Source: Glaciecola nitratireducens FR1064
GTDB taxonomy: Bacteria > Pseudomonadota > Gammaproteobacteria > Enterobacterales > Alteromonadaceae
Length of the DNA stretch: 64,000 nucleotides
Direction of reading: 5' to 3'
Assembly (NCBI RefSeq): GCF_000226565.1
Contig: NC_016041.1
Location: forward strand, 930,001 to 994,000
Shown: one piece after another, positions 8,791-17,832 of the stretch
How the letters are laid out: each line of letters starts with the position of its first letter
How positions within the stretch are numbered: the stretch's first letter is position 1
Translations under genes and position numbers: made by a program
The notes under the pieces: model-generated
The model's database searches: none
What the model was told of the DNA's origin: nothing
The model's input: the letters and a program-made list of their open reading frames with translations, nothing else

Positions 8791-10479
8791 TTACTCTACG
8801 TGCGCGACTCGGATAAAGTCGAGAAGAGGAAAGTTTTGGTTAATATAATCACTGCCGCCGGTTTCTAGGGGGCCCTGACGACCTCCGCGCAGTCCTCCAC
8901 CAGCGTTTTCGCCATACGGTGAGTAAAGTCGGTCGATAACGTCCATACCCTCGATAACCTCACCAAACGGCGCAAAGCCATCGGCGTCCAGACGCTTATT
9001 ATTGCCTGTATTTATGTAAACTTGAGTAGCACGCGTATCTGGTCCTGTCATCGCGAAGGCCACCGAGCCTCGAGTATTGCTCCGCTTCACTGGGTCGTCT
9101 GAAATATAGTTGTTTTTCCAGACAGCGTTGATTGACGGTACGCCATGTATGCCGAACTGAGCGATGAAACCCTCCACAACACGATTGATATGCACGCCAT
9201 CATAGAACCCATTGCTGACTAGCTGATAAAAGCGGTCGGCTCCAAGTGGTGCATCATCTCGTTTCACTTCAATCCGAAACATGCCTTCGGTGGTTTCAAA
9301 GCGGACTGTAAATGTATCCGGAGCGCGTTCTTGCCAAACTGCAGCTGTAGGTTTTTCGAGGTGGTTTTTTGTTGGCAGCGAGCTTTGTTTGCGCGTTTCT
9401 GTGGCGTCTAACAAGCGCGCGAGGTAAGGCCCCCATATGCTAGGCATAGAATGCGTGCCGTGCCCGCGCGTCAACTTCGATATAGCTAAAGTTGCTGCAT
9501 TACCATGAGGAACTCGAACGATAAGGGATTCTAATAAGCCAAGTTCCGGTGGATTGACTTGATCATCAGCGGAATTGATGGCCATAAGCGGAGCTGATAT
9601 TTTCTCCAAGTGGGGTTCTGGGTTATAGAATCTTGAGGAATCGAATGCCCACACTAAGTCGTTAGCATCAATGCGTGTTGAATAGCGTTCTACCAAACTA
9701 TCCAACATCGCTTCTGAGGCTTCTCTAGTTGGGGCTTGCAGTTGGTATTGCAGCGGACTAGAAACCATGAAAATCAGCGAATACATTGCTTCTCGCATAC
9801 CGTCTGGCTGTTCTTCATAAAAGCCTTCTTTGTAATCAGGATCGTTTTTTACTGCGTCAATCATCATCTTGCGCAACATGCGGTTGCGTCCGCCAATCTC
9901 CACGGGCAGGCTAGCTAGAGGCATGATTGCATCCATAAAATCGGGATAAGTATAGCCCCATACCCAACTTTGCATGCCACCCATCGAAGTGCCTGTTACT
10001 AGGCGCAAGTGGTCTACCTTAAGATGGTCAGTTAACAGTTGATGCAAGGCCCGCACGGTGTCGTCATACGTATATTTTGGAAAGTTCGCAGCACTTCCTG
10101 CACTTGGGCGACTCGATTGCCCATGGCCGATAGCGTCAGGAAGAATAATGAAGTACTCGCTGGCATCGAGGATTTGACCATCACCAAATAATACGCCAGC
10201 ATAGCGATCGCTGAGAAAGCTCGCACCACTTCCTGTGGTGCCATGCATTATTATTATGGCGTTTTCTACTCTACCGTTTTCGTCGCGTCGCGGCGTGCCG
10301 AGCGTCCGATAGTGCTGTGTAAGGTTAACTCTGCTGCCATCGTCATAGGCGAAGTTTTCAATCGTATATTTACCCTCGACTACTGGAGTCGCAGCCTGAG
10401 AATAGCCTGATACGGCGAATAGTAGGCATAAGCCTATCAAAAGCTGTCGGGAGATGTTGATTGAGTAGAAGGTTTTCAT
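8791..10479 (-). CDS. Exported MetX-like alpha/beta hydrolase fused to a cyclophilin peptidyl-prolyl isomerase
   Basis: A 562-residue protein with a signal peptide (cleavage near GYSQAA, residue 30). Residues 35-355 form an alpha/beta hydrolase of the homoserine-acetyltransferase type: AIIIMHGTTGSG for the oxyanion region, nucleophile elbow GTSMGGM with Ser165, Asp305 or Asp306 in INSADDQ, and His343 in GHGTHSM. Residues 385-562 form a cyclophilin: FYDGVHINRVVEGFIAQFG with the conserved Arg433, GSVAFAMTGP, ATQVYIN and FAPFGEVIEGMDVID. Hydrolases of this sort and cyclophilins are both common; the two on one chain are not something I know well. The gene stands alone, with its own terminator downstream. 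No frameshift is seen at the join, so the fusion looks real. The substrate is unknown; a periplasmic esterase or lactonase role is a guess. Confidence 0.85.
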   Translation of the reverse strand: MKTFYSINISRQLLIGLCLLFAVSGYSQAATPVVEGKYTIENFAYDDGSRVNLTQHYRTLGTPRRDENGRVENAIIIMHGTTGSGASFLSDRYAGVLFGDGQILDASEYFIILPDAIGHGQSSRPSAGSAANFPKYTYDDTVRALHQLLTDHLKVDHLRLVTGTSMGGMQSWVWGYTYPDFMDAIMPLASLPVEIGGRNRMLRKMMIDAVKNDPDYKEGFYEEQPDGMREAMYSLIFMVSSPLQYQLQAPTREASEAMLDSLVERYSTRIDANDLVWAFDSSRFYNPEPHLEKISAPLMAINSADDQVNPPELGLLESLIVRVPHGNAATLAISKLTRGHGTHSMPSIWGPYLARLLDATETRKQSSLPTKNHLEKPTAAVWQERAPDTFTVRFETTEGMFRIEVKRDDAPLGADRFYQLVSNGFYDGVHINRVVEGFIAQFGIHGVPSINAVWKNNYISDDPVKRSNTRGSVAFAMTGPDTRATQVYINTGNNKRLDADGFAPFGEVIEGMDVIDRLYSPYGENAGGGLRGGRQGPLETGGSDYINQNFPLLDFIRVAHVE

Positions 10480-10577
10480 AGGCTCAACTTCCTGTCTTAT
10501 TATTATAGTTAGATTTAAAGCTGCCGATGCCGCTCTCGCCTGCAGGCTGCTTGCTTAGTCTGAGCAAAGTGGCAATG

Positions 10578-10838
10578 CTATTTTAGTAATTCATGATCAG
10601 CAGGTAATTGACTGCTTATCCACATGACTAGCCGGTGTTTTAAACTAGCCAAATCTTCTTTGTCTTCTGGCAGAGGGCTTATTAACTTGTCATGCACCAA
10701 CAGTCGGTACAAACTTTCAATTTTTTGTTTAGCCGAATCACTCGCTGAAAAAGCATTGTAGCCACGTTTCACAGCATAAGCCTCGGCAACCGCGAGCGCT
10801 TTTTTCAAAAGCGCATTTTCATTCTTTATTTTTTTCAT
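10578..10838 (-). CDS. DUF5062 family small protein
   Basis: This 86-residue cytoplasmic protein begins with a lysine-rich stretch (MKKIKNENALLKKAL) and has the pattern AEAYAVKRGYNAFSASDS, IESLYRLLVHDKLI and MWISSQLPADHELLK. I recognise it as DUF5062, found in Vibrio, Alteromonas and relatives. It has no known function. It is mostly helical with no membrane segment or metal motif. A single gene between the hydrolase-cyclophilin fusion and the DUF368 gene. Confidence 0.78.
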   Translation of the reverse strand: MKKIKNENALLKKALAVAEAYAVKRGYNAFSASDSAKQKIESLYRLLVHDKLISPLPEDKEDLASLKHRLVMWISSQLPADHELLK

Positions 10839-10980
10839 TAATTACTATCTCAACAGACAATTCAAAAAGAACGTACAAAAAGAATAAACGCTACACCCAA
10901 TCTAATCAATAAATATCAAGGGGCCAGAGCACATGAAAAGTTTATGATATTTGTCGATATCGGCTTCGGGTTTAAGGCTT

Positions 10981-11925
10981 CTATGATTTATCAGAAGACT
11001 TATTCATTAGCTCCATGAAAATTACCAAGGCAATGCCTAGCAACATTAAACCTAATGCGAACAGTAAATAAGAGGGTTGACCTGTTAATGACTCAAACGC
11101 TTGCGGTGAAATGTTGCGTTCAAGCAAAGAAATTTCTTTCCCATGACGGTCAATGGTCGACTCTATGGTCTGCTTCCACGGCCATACCTTGTTTAATGAG
11201 CCAAACATAAAGCCACCGAGCAATGCGAACGTCAGGTTTTTGTGCTTGCTAAACATCCAGTCTAGAAAATGGGAAAAGCTTAGTAACCCGATAGCACAGC
11301 CGCACGCAAATAGTGCCAATAAGCTAAACTGAAACTCTTTTATGGCTAGCATGACAGGGCCGTACATGCCTAGTAATAGTAAAATAAAAGCGCCGGAAAT
11401 ACCGGGCAGAATCATCGCGCATATTGCTAGCATGCCAGATAAAAAGAAATATAGCGGTCTTGGTTCAATTGCGACAGGAGTTATCATCGTAAGCGAGTAT
11501 GCAACAGCTGAGCCTGCCAAAAAAGTGACAAATAAAGTCCAATTCCACTTATCTACGTGCCTAATTACTGACCAAGTTCCAGCAAGAATGAGCCCAAAGA
11601 AGAAAGACCAGAGTAATTCTGGATAAGTGTCGAGTAAGTAAACGACTACTCTTGAGAGACTAATAACACTAACGATTATGCCGGCAAAAAGTGTGACAAG
11701 GAAACTACCGTTAATATATTTGAATGCATCAAGTAAGCCTTGCTTGAACAAAATTCGCAGAGCTTCTGGGCCACAAAGCTTGATTGAATGGATTAATTCT
11801 TGATATATACCTGTAATAAAGGCAATGGTGCCACCCGAAACGCCGGGCATTCCATCGGCTGCGCCCATTATCAATCCTTTACCTGCAAGGACTAGGTAGT
11901 CTCGACCGTTTCTTTTTGCTTGCAT
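10981..11925 (-). CDS. DUF368 family polyprenyl-phosphate transporter (PopT-like)
   Basis: This 314-residue protein has about eight to nine membrane spans. It shows the DUF368 signature twice in related form: GAADGMPGVSGGTIAFITGIYQ near the N-terminus and ILPGISGAFILLLLGMYGPV in the middle, the inverted-repeat PGxSGG/PGISG re-entrant loops. Work on Staphylococcus and Vibrio cholerae DUF368 proteins showed that they return undecaprenyl phosphate across the inner membrane, recycling the lipid carrier for peptidoglycan and O-antigen synthesis. I infer the same role here. The YkgJ gene lies 56 bp upstream and may be cotranscribed. Confidence 0.85.
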   Translation of the reverse strand: MQAKRNGRDYLVLAGKGLIMGAADGMPGVSGGTIAFITGIYQELIHSIKLCGPEALRILFKQGLLDAFKYINGSFLVTLFAGIIVSVISLSRVVVYLLDTYPELLWSFFFGLILAGTWSVIRHVDKWNWTLFVTFLAGSAVAYSLTMITPVAIEPRPLYFFLSGMLAICAMILPGISGAFILLLLGMYGPVMLAIKEFQFSLLALFACGCAIGLLSFSHFLDWMFSKHKNLTFALLGGFMFGSLNKVWPWKQTIESTIDRHGKEISLLERNISPQAFESLTGQPSYLLFALGLMLLGIALVIFMELMNKSSDKS

Positions 11926-11981
11926 GTGTGCTCCGACTACAAGGTTAAGACTCGATTAGTCCGTCATAAATGACGCTTCTG

Positions 11982-12377
11982 CTAACCGGAAGACCGACTA
12001 TCTCTCATTAACGTATCTAGTTTTATTTGAGCCTGTTTTGCATTGCCCAAATCGATTACTTCAATCATTTCACATTCATCTCTAATCATCTCCGATATGA
12101 GACTAGGATAATGACGGCAGTCCTCTGGTCTGTCTAAGTATATGCTGCATGTATATTTAGTTTGAGCGGATGCACTTTTGGGCGGTTCAATTTCTAAAAA
12201 CGGACACCGTGTTAGCTGAATGCCTGAGGTCGGGTCGAACCAAATTTCATGGTCTTTCACAAATTTAAAAATATCGGGATTGAATAACTCCCACAGATCT
12301 ATCTCTTCTTTTGTGGCACTCAGTGCGCCATCGCCGTATTTGATACAGCATTTGCCGCACTGGTTACATTCCTTCAT
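11982..12377 (-). CDS. YkgJ-family cysteine-cluster protein
   Basis: The 131-residue protein starts MKECNQCGKCC, the CxxCxxCC cluster of the YkgJ/UPF0153 family, with further cysteines in LTRCPFLE, YTCSIYLDRPEDCRHYP and RDECEM. The family is thought to bind zinc or an iron-sulfur cluster through these residues; its role is not settled. It lies 22 bp after rraB, on the same strand, so the two probably share a transcript. Confidence 0.85.
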   Translation of the reverse strand: MKECNQCGKCCIKYGDGALSATKEEIDLWELFNPDIFKFVKDHEIWFDPTSGIQLTRCPFLEIEPPKSASAQTKYTCSIYLDRPEDCRHYPSLISEMIRDECEMIEVIDLGNAKQAQIKLDTLMRDSRSSG

Positions 12378-12399
12378 TATTTATACTAAGCACGCGCGC

Positions 12400-12816
12400 C
12401 TAATACTCATCATCGTCATCAAAGTCGTAGTCGTCTTCATCGATTTCGTCACGTTCAATCGCGCCTTCACCAATGAAGTAGGTGCCCCAGCCGTCATAAA
12501 ACACGTTGTGCTTGTCTGCAATCGCAATGAGCTTGTCAGAGTCTGCATTGAACACGTCAAGGTCGAGCTTTTTTTCTACTGCAGCATCAAAGCAAAACAC
12601 AGTGCCGCCGTCGTCAAGTACAAGTTCTTCTGCGTCACTTACTTCGAAACCCGCTTTAAATGCATCAACCGCCGCTTTTTCTAAGGCATCAAAGTCGCTG
12701 CTCGCAAAATGATGCTCGATAGTATGCGGCAGACTTAAATCGCTGCCGTCTTCTGTAAGCGCTTCTATTGTCTCTCTGTTGAATTCGTGCCATTCGCTGG
12801 CGTCATGCTTACTCAT
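12400..12816 (-). CDS. rraB: Regulator of RNase E activity RraB
   Basis: At 138 residues this is the usual length of RraB. It has the strongly acidic tail EDDYDFDDDDEY and the conserved blocks LPHTIEHHFASSDFDALEKAA, FKAGFEVSDAEE and ADKHNVFYDGWGTYF. RraB binds the C-terminal half of RNase E in E. coli and changes the composition of the degradosome, thereby slowing decay of some transcripts. The gene lies between plsC (35 bp upstream) and the YkgJ gene (22 bp downstream), all on the minus strand. Confidence 0.9.
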   Translation of the reverse strand: MSKHDASEWHEFNRETIEALTEDGSDLSLPHTIEHHFASSDFDALEKAAVDAFKAGFEVSDAEELVLDDGGTVFCFDAAVEKKLDLDVFNADSDKLIAIADKHNVFYDGWGTYFIGEGAIERDEIDEDDYDFDDDDEY

Positions 12817-12851
12817 ACTAACCTCTTGTAATAAATCTAGGTCGAGCGACC

Positions 12852-13574
12852 TTATGCGTTATCTAGTTTTTCAGCTTCAATATTAAGCTGAGCAATTTTT
12901 GCCGACATAATCGAATGAACGTGCTGAGCAAGTTGCTTTGCATTCATCTCTTCGGGTAAGTCAATAGGTTCCATCGCTTCAATAATAACGGTGCCATTAT
13001 TCCAGCGATTAAATTTAATTTTGTTGTGCATTTCACTTGCACACACCGGGACGATTGCTTTGTTAGCTGCTAAGGCTAACCTAAAAGCTCCGGTCTTAAA
13101 GGGTAATAATCCACGTCCATAACTGCGAGTGCCTTCCGGAAAAAACCAAATGCTTAGTTTCTTTGCGTTCATTTTATCTAGTGTTGCGTCCAGAGTATTT
13201 CTTGCGCTTCCGGTATTTTTGCGGTCGATCATGATGTTAGCCGAAAGCCAATAGATAAGTCCAAAAATTGGGATCCACTTGATACTTTTTTTTCCGACGG
13301 TCACTACTCCCGGTAATGCCGCTTTGCTGATCGTCAATATGTCGTAGCTGTTTTGATGATTAGCAACAAACACGTAGTTTTGCTTACTGTCTATTTTGTT
13401 TGAAACCCGTAGCTCTATTTTCAAGCCGAGGATGCGTACCATCGTTGAGTAAAATTGACCGGCTAAATACACGTTATTTCTATGAAACGGACGGGTTAAA
13501 TAAATTAGGAAGAGTACGATATTTATCCCGATAAAATAGACAAATAGCGTGATGATTCGAATAATAGCTAGCAC
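12852..13574 (-). CDS. plsC: 1-acyl-sn-glycerol-3-phosphate acyltransferase (PlsC)
   Basis: This 240-residue protein has two hydrophobic N-terminal segments and all four acyltransferase motifs: NHQNSYD (HX4D, catalytic His), IPIFGLIYWLSANIMIDRKN, FFPEGTRSYGRGLLPFKTGAF (EGTR, substrate phosphate) and IVPVCASE. It transfers an acyl chain to lysophosphatidic acid to give phosphatidic acid, on the inner face of the inner membrane. It is the first gene of a likely plsC-rraB-ykgJ run. The 142-bp gap to the divergent gene at 13717 must carry both promoters. Confidence 0.9.
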   Translation of the reverse strand: MLAIIRIITLFVYFIGINIVLFLIYLTRPFHRNNVYLAGQFYSTMVRILGLKIELRVSNKIDSKQNYVFVANHQNSYDILTISKAALPGVVTVGKKSIKWIPIFGLIYWLSANIMIDRKNTGSARNTLDATLDKMNAKKLSIWFFPEGTRSYGRGLLPFKTGAFRLALAANKAIVPVCASEMHNKIKFNRWNNGTVIIEAMEPIDLPEEMNAKQLAQHVHSIMSAKIAQLNIEAEKLDNA

Positions 13575-13716
13575 AGAAATTCCAAAAAGCTTGAACTGGC
13601 CGCAATTATACGGAGATTTTTTTCTGAAGATACCTTATCAGTCGATTTAATGCATGAATTTGTCCGCATTGCCGATATACTAGCACTATATATTTACCTT
13701 TAGTAAGTGAGCATTT

Positions 13717-14832
13717 ATGCCGATTTTTAAGCCCGAAGAATTGGAAGACGATATTCTTCAAGACTTAATGGAAGAAATTAATGAATTATATGAGGCCAGT
13801 GAGCAAACACTTATAGAGTTAGAGCTCACGCCCAAAGATAATGAATTACAACGTGCTCTATTCCGCTCGGTGCATACAATCAAAGGTGACCTTGGCTTAG
13901 TGGCTTTTACGCCTATGATCAATCTGCTACAGCACCTTGAAGACTTGCTTGATTTACTGCGAAAAGGTGAAATCGAATACACTCATAACATGAGCGATCT
14001 TATTCTTTTACTGATGGATAAAGTGAAGGTGTTTGTTGAAAGCTGCATGAAATCCGGTCAGGCGGAATATGACGGCGAACTAAATGATGCTGTCATAGCG
14101 ATTATTTCTACCATTGATGCAACAAATCAGTCTCGTCATGAGGGTTTGCTTGCCAAAGCAATAAATCTAATTGAGCCCTCACGACAGCTAAACCAAGACG
14201 ACAGCGACGCATTCCAAGGTAGCGCTAATTTAGCTCGTACTGGCATCCCGAAGACGCTAACGCCTGAACAACAAGTAGATTTGCTATTTTTCAGAGAACT
14301 GATGAAGCCAATTGAAAAGCGAGCCGGCTATCCAGAGGGGCGAGGGGATCGGATTGCAAAGCTAGCTTTTTACATTAATGACTTAAGCGACGAACCAATT
14401 GATCAAGCACAGCTGGCGGTAGCGTGTTATGTACATGATTTTGGTTTGTCTTTTATGCCTGCTGAGATTGTTAACAAAACCACAGAATTGACAGCTCTAG
14501 AGAAAAACCTGCTGCGTTCCCATGTTTATAAAAGCGCCCGCTTACTCGAAAACCTTAGCTTGTGGGACGAAGCTAGAAAAATAGTCATGCAGCATCATGA
14601 GTTAGTTGATGGCAGCGGGTACCCTTTGGGTATTAAAAATGAAGATATCTGTGATGGGGCAAAACTACTCGCTATCTTAGATAAGTACGAGGGATTGATT
14701 AATCCAAAAGACGAGCACAGACAAACCAAAAAAGAAGCGGTTATCACCATCAACAAAGAATCTAAAGGCAAACTGAGTGGACACTGGTTGCGCTTATTTA
14801 ACTTAGGAATGACGAGACTTTTGAAAGACTGA
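13717..14832 (+). CDS. Hpt domain fused to a diverged HD-GYP-type phosphohydrolase domain
   Basis: The 371-residue cytoplasmic protein begins with a histidine phosphotransfer domain (residues about 8-110; phospho-accepting His53 in HTIKGDLG). Residues 185-345 resemble HD-GYP cyclic-di-GMP phosphodiesterases: YVHDFGLSFMP (H240, D241), RSHV (H269), HHELVDGSGYP (H293, H294 and the GYP element) and LDKYEG (D322). The early His of the HSxRV element is Arg209 here (RGDRIAKLA), so the metal site is altered; whether it still cuts c-di-GMP is open. An Hpt domain on an HD-GYP module would let a hybrid kinase control the output directly. No kinase is adjacent; ArcB or the hybrid kinase at 55-58 kb could be a source only by inference. 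Confidence 0.82.
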   Translation: MPIFKPEELEDDILQDLMEEINELYEASEQTLIELELTPKDNELQRALFRSVHTIKGDLGLVAFTPMINLLQHLEDLLDLLRKGEIEYTHNMSDLILLLMDKVKVFVESCMKSGQAEYDGELNDAVIAIISTIDATNQSRHEGLLAKAINLIEPSRQLNQDDSDAFQGSANLARTGIPKTLTPEQQVDLLFFRELMKPIEKRAGYPEGRGDRIAKLAFYINDLSDEPIDQAQLAVACYVHDFGLSFMPAEIVNKTTELTALEKNLLRSHVYKSARLLENLSLWDEARKIVMQHHELVDGSGYPLGIKNEDICDGAKLLAILDKYEGLINPKDEHRQTKKEAVITINKESKGKLSGHWLRLFNLGMTRLLKD

Positions 14833-14849
14833 CCTTAGCGCAGGTAATT

Positions 14850-15794
14850 TTAATAACCTTGATTCAGGTTGATAGTTGAATCAAGAGGCAGACCTGCTAA
14901 CTGTTTTATCAAGTTGTTTTTAAATACCGTAAAAACGAGCTTAGGCTGGCTAGTCGCTGCGGTGTGGTTGGTCATGAGTAAATTGGGCGCATTCCAAAAG
15001 GGGTGATCGGTCGGTAGTGGCTCAGTTTTAAAAACGTCGATAACAGCGGCTCGAATTCTGCGGTCATTTAACACATTCACTAAATCTTCATCGTTTTTAA
15101 TAACATTGCCACGACCTGCGTTAATGAATACGGCATGATTTCTCATACTTTCAAAAAACCTCGTATCACAGATCCCTGTTGTTGCAGATGTATGCGGAAG
15201 CAAGTTGACGATAAAATCGACGCTGTTAGCGAATTCATGCAGATGGCTTAAATGAAAGTGTTTATCTGCTTCAACGGGTTTACTTGCAGCATTTAAACTG
15301 TGGACCTTCATTCCAAATGCCTTGGCCGCGTTGGCAACGTCTTTGCCAATACTTCCTAAACCCATTATCCCCAACGTTTGATTTTGCAGTGTAGGAATAC
15401 GATATTGTTGCCACTCACGCTTTTGTTGATTGGCAGATAATTCAGGAACATTGCGCTGAAAATAGAGTAAATAAGCCATTACATATTCGCGCATTTGAGC
15501 GCCAAAGACGTTCTTCAGGCCCGTCAGTTGATAGTCTTTTTTAGCTTGATTAGTGAGAGTGTTAACACCGGCCCAAGTCGATTGAACCCAAATCAGATGA
15601 TGACACTTGTGTATGTAGCGCGACATAATGTTTGGGTTCGCTAACGCATATTCTATGCTATCTAAAGGCGCTCCGTCAGCATGCTCATTTGCCCAAATGA
15701 GTTCTACATCATTAAATTCACCTGCTAATTGCAATTCTTGCAACGCTTTTTTATACGTAAGGTACTCTCGAGAAATAATAGCTAGCTTAGCCAT
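14850..15794 (-). CDS. D-2-hydroxyacid dehydrogenase (NAD-dependent)
   Basis: This 314-residue protein of the D-isomer 2-hydroxyacid dehydrogenase family has the Rossmann motif GIMGLGSIGKDVANAAKAFGM. It also has NLLPHTSATTGI, the active-site block FINAGRGNVIKNDEDL with the substrate Arg/Glu region, VFKTEPLP, and the catalytic His in TNHTAATS. It reduces a 2-keto acid to the D-hydroxy acid, or the reverse. I start at 15794 (MAKLAIISREYLTYKK); the longer frame to 15911 runs into the divergent gene and has no family similarity. It converges on the HD-GYP-like gene and diverges from the SRPBCC gene. Substrate unknown; GhrA/YcdW-like glyoxylate or hydroxypyruvate reduction is possible. Confidence 0.87.
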   Translation of the reverse strand: MAKLAIISREYLTYKKALQELQLAGEFNDVELIWANEHADGAPLDSIEYALANPNIMSRYIHKCHHLIWVQSTWAGVNTLTNQAKKDYQLTGLKNVFGAQMREYVMAYLLYFQRNVPELSANQQKREWQQYRIPTLQNQTLGIMGLGSIGKDVANAAKAFGMKVHSLNAASKPVEADKHFHLSHLHEFANSVDFIVNLLPHTSATTGICDTRFFESMRNHAVFINAGRGNVIKNDEDLVNVLNDRRIRAAVIDVFKTEPLPTDHPFWNAPNLLMTNHTAATSQPKLVFTVFKNNLIKQLAGLPLDSTINLNQGY

Positions 15795-15894
15795 GCAACA
15801 TAATCCAAATTTGATGAAATTCACAGTGAAGAAAATGGCGCTGATGCCGATACCATTTCTATCACAATTGAGAATAATAAGCGAAGTAGATTTT

Positions 15895-16332
15895 ATGTAT
15901 GATTTCACCATTGACGGTACACTGAACGCACGTCTTCATGATGTTTATAACGCTTTTCACGACCCAAATGTACTCGTTCGTTGGTTTGCTCCAGGTAACA
16001 TGATGGTGTCGCAGTTTATGTCTAACTTTATCGAAGGGGGCAACTACCGCTTGATATTGCAATCACCCGACGGTTTCCAACAAACAATTGTGGGCTGCTA
16101 CCAAACGATTAACTTAGATCAGAGCCTATGTTTTACATGGCGTTGGGAAGATACGAACGATACTACCAAAGTAGATATTGAATTTACGTGTGACAACGAT
16201 ACAACCACCTCAATTAAATTAACTCAAAGTGGCTTTAATCGTGAAGAAGATATGTTGCATCAGCAGTACGGCTGGATTGCATCACTTGAAAAACTAAGCT
16301 TAGTCACTCGCCCTCAGGCGATGGTTGCTTAA
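15895..16332 (+). CDS. SRPBCC / AHSA1-type ligand-binding domain protein
   Basis: This 145-residue protein has the AHSA1-like START fold pattern: DFTIDGTLNARLHDVYNAF, VLVRWFAPGNMMV, GGNYRLILQSPDG, SLCFTWRWED and a C-terminal helix HQQYGWIASLEKLS. Such proteins bind small hydrophobic ligands in a helix-grip cavity. I start at 15895 because the longer frame upstream overlaps the divergent dehydrogenase and lacks similarity. The stop at 16332 overlaps by 4 bp the stop of the convergent M23 peptidase gene. Confidence 0.82.
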   Translation: MYDFTIDGTLNARLHDVYNAFHDPNVLVRWFAPGNMMVSQFMSNFIEGGNYRLILQSPDGFQQTIVGCYQTINLDQSLCFTWRWEDTNDTTKVDIEFTCDNDTTTSIKLTQSGFNREEDMLHQQYGWIASLEKLSLVTRPQAMVA

Positions 16333-17627
16333 TTCATCGCTAACATGATGCGCTTATTGTTGTTAAGCTGCTCTACACGCTGTTGAGCAATCAGTTTGAA
16401 GGATTGAGCGTGCTCTTTAGCGATTGGATTAGCTTGTGGCAACGCGACGGTTCTTGGATTGCGATGCACACCATTAACAAGAAACTCATAATGCAGGTGA
16501 GGGCCAGAGGCCAAGCCTGTCGACCCTAAATATCCTATAGTCTCTCCTTGCTTAACAGTTTGCCCATACTTCACTGCGCGTTTCGTAAAGTGTAAATATT
16601 TTGTGGTGTATTTTTCACCGTGCTGAATAAAAACGTGATGGCCGTTATACTTGTCATATCCCGACTTTATCACTTTTCCATCGCCCGCCGCCATTACTGG
16701 TGTGCCTACTTTACCAGCGTAATCTACGCCACGGTGAGCCTTCCATCTTTTCTGCACAGGGTGAAAACGGCTCTTCTTGAAGCTTGAGCTAATATATTTA
16801 AACGAAACGGGTGCACGTAAAAAACTTTTACGCATACTCTTTCCATCGGGCGTGTAAAAATTCCCATCATCGTACTTAACGGCTTGGAAAACTTCGCCTT
16901 GGTTTTTAAATTCAGCGGCAACAAAGTCACCGAAACCAATAAATTCGCCATCTATATACTGTTTTTCAAAAATTACATTGAACGTGTCGCCTTCACGAAT
17001 TTCTTGCGCGAAATCGATATCCCATCCAAAAATACCGGCTAGGCGCATTATTTGATTATCAGTTAAACCGGCCTCGGCGCCAGCATTCCAAAAGCTACTG
17101 CGAATTTCACCTTGCGCAAAGCTGTGTAGCGTTTCTACCTGCTTGATGGATACATCGCTTACAAGCTTTCCATCGGCATTTTTTTCAACGCTGAGAGTTT
17201 CAGTTTTAGAAAGAGGGTAACGCAATGATACGAATTGATTAGCATCGTCAACATGCACATAAAGGACATCACCTGGTTTTATATGAATTAACTTTTTAGC
17301 AAGGTCACCAGCACGGCTAACATTGTAAGTATCGCGCGCGCTCAAGCCAACCTGCGAAAATATTTTGGCTAATGTATCGCCACTTTCGACTTTGTAGGTT
17401 TGCCAGTTGTCTATATCATCTTCCAAATCCATATCGTCTAAGTGTTCAGCGAGAGGAGGAAGGTGCAGTTCGTATTTTATGCCGGGAAGCAGTTGTTTGA
17501 CTTCGACATTCCTTGACGCTTTGACTGAATCAAAAGGAAATAAAATCAAAGACACCAAGACTAACGCGACACAGCCAAGTGTCCAACGATGTTGTTTTGG
17601 TAGTTGTTTTATTGTATTCGTAATCAT
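16329..17627 (-). CDS. Murein endopeptidase with OapA/LysM and M23 domains (MepM-like)
   Basis: The 432-residue protein has one N-terminal membrane/signal segment (CVALVLVSLILFPF). A LysM-type domain follows (residues about 76-130, YKVESGDTLAKIFSQVGLS), then a middle domain and a C-terminal M23 metallopeptidase. Zinc ligands are visible in HRGVDYAG (H and D) and in SGPHLHYEF (HxH), with KYLHF between. Such enzymes cut peptide crosslinks in peptidoglycan, as MepM does in E. coli, making room for new strands. It diverges from tyrS with a 205-bp shared promoter region. Confidence 0.9.
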   Translation of the reverse strand: MITNTIKQLPKQHRWTLGCVALVLVSLILFPFDSVKASRNVEVKQLLPGIKYELHLPPLAEHLDDMDLEDDIDNWQTYKVESGDTLAKIFSQVGLSARDTYNVSRAGDLAKKLIHIKPGDVLYVHVDDANQFVSLRYPLSKTETLSVEKNADGKLVSDVSIKQVETLHSFAQGEIRSSFWNAGAEAGLTDNQIMRLAGIFGWDIDFAQEIREGDTFNVIFEKQYIDGEFIGFGDFVAAEFKNQGEVFQAVKYDDGNFYTPDGKSMRKSFLRAPVSFKYISSSFKKSRFHPVQKRWKAHRGVDYAGKVGTPVMAAGDGKVIKSGYDKYNGHHVFIQHGEKYTTKYLHFTKRAVKYGQTVKQGETIGYLGSTGLASGPHLHYEFLVNGVHRNPRTVALPQANPIAKEHAQSFKLIAQQRVEQLNNNKRIMLAMN

Positions 17628-17832
17628 ACGACCGTAAAATGCTTGCTAATCAAAACATGAGAATATAACGATTTTGGTCTCGAATCCAGCGGAACGGTTT
17701 AATTAACGCATTGTTATTGTCAAAATATCGAGCGTATTTAGCTTGCTAGCGAGATACATCAACTAAAATCTAATAAATTGAGTTAGTTATAGAGCGAGGT
17801 GCTTTATACCTTTTACACCACAGGAATAAGTA

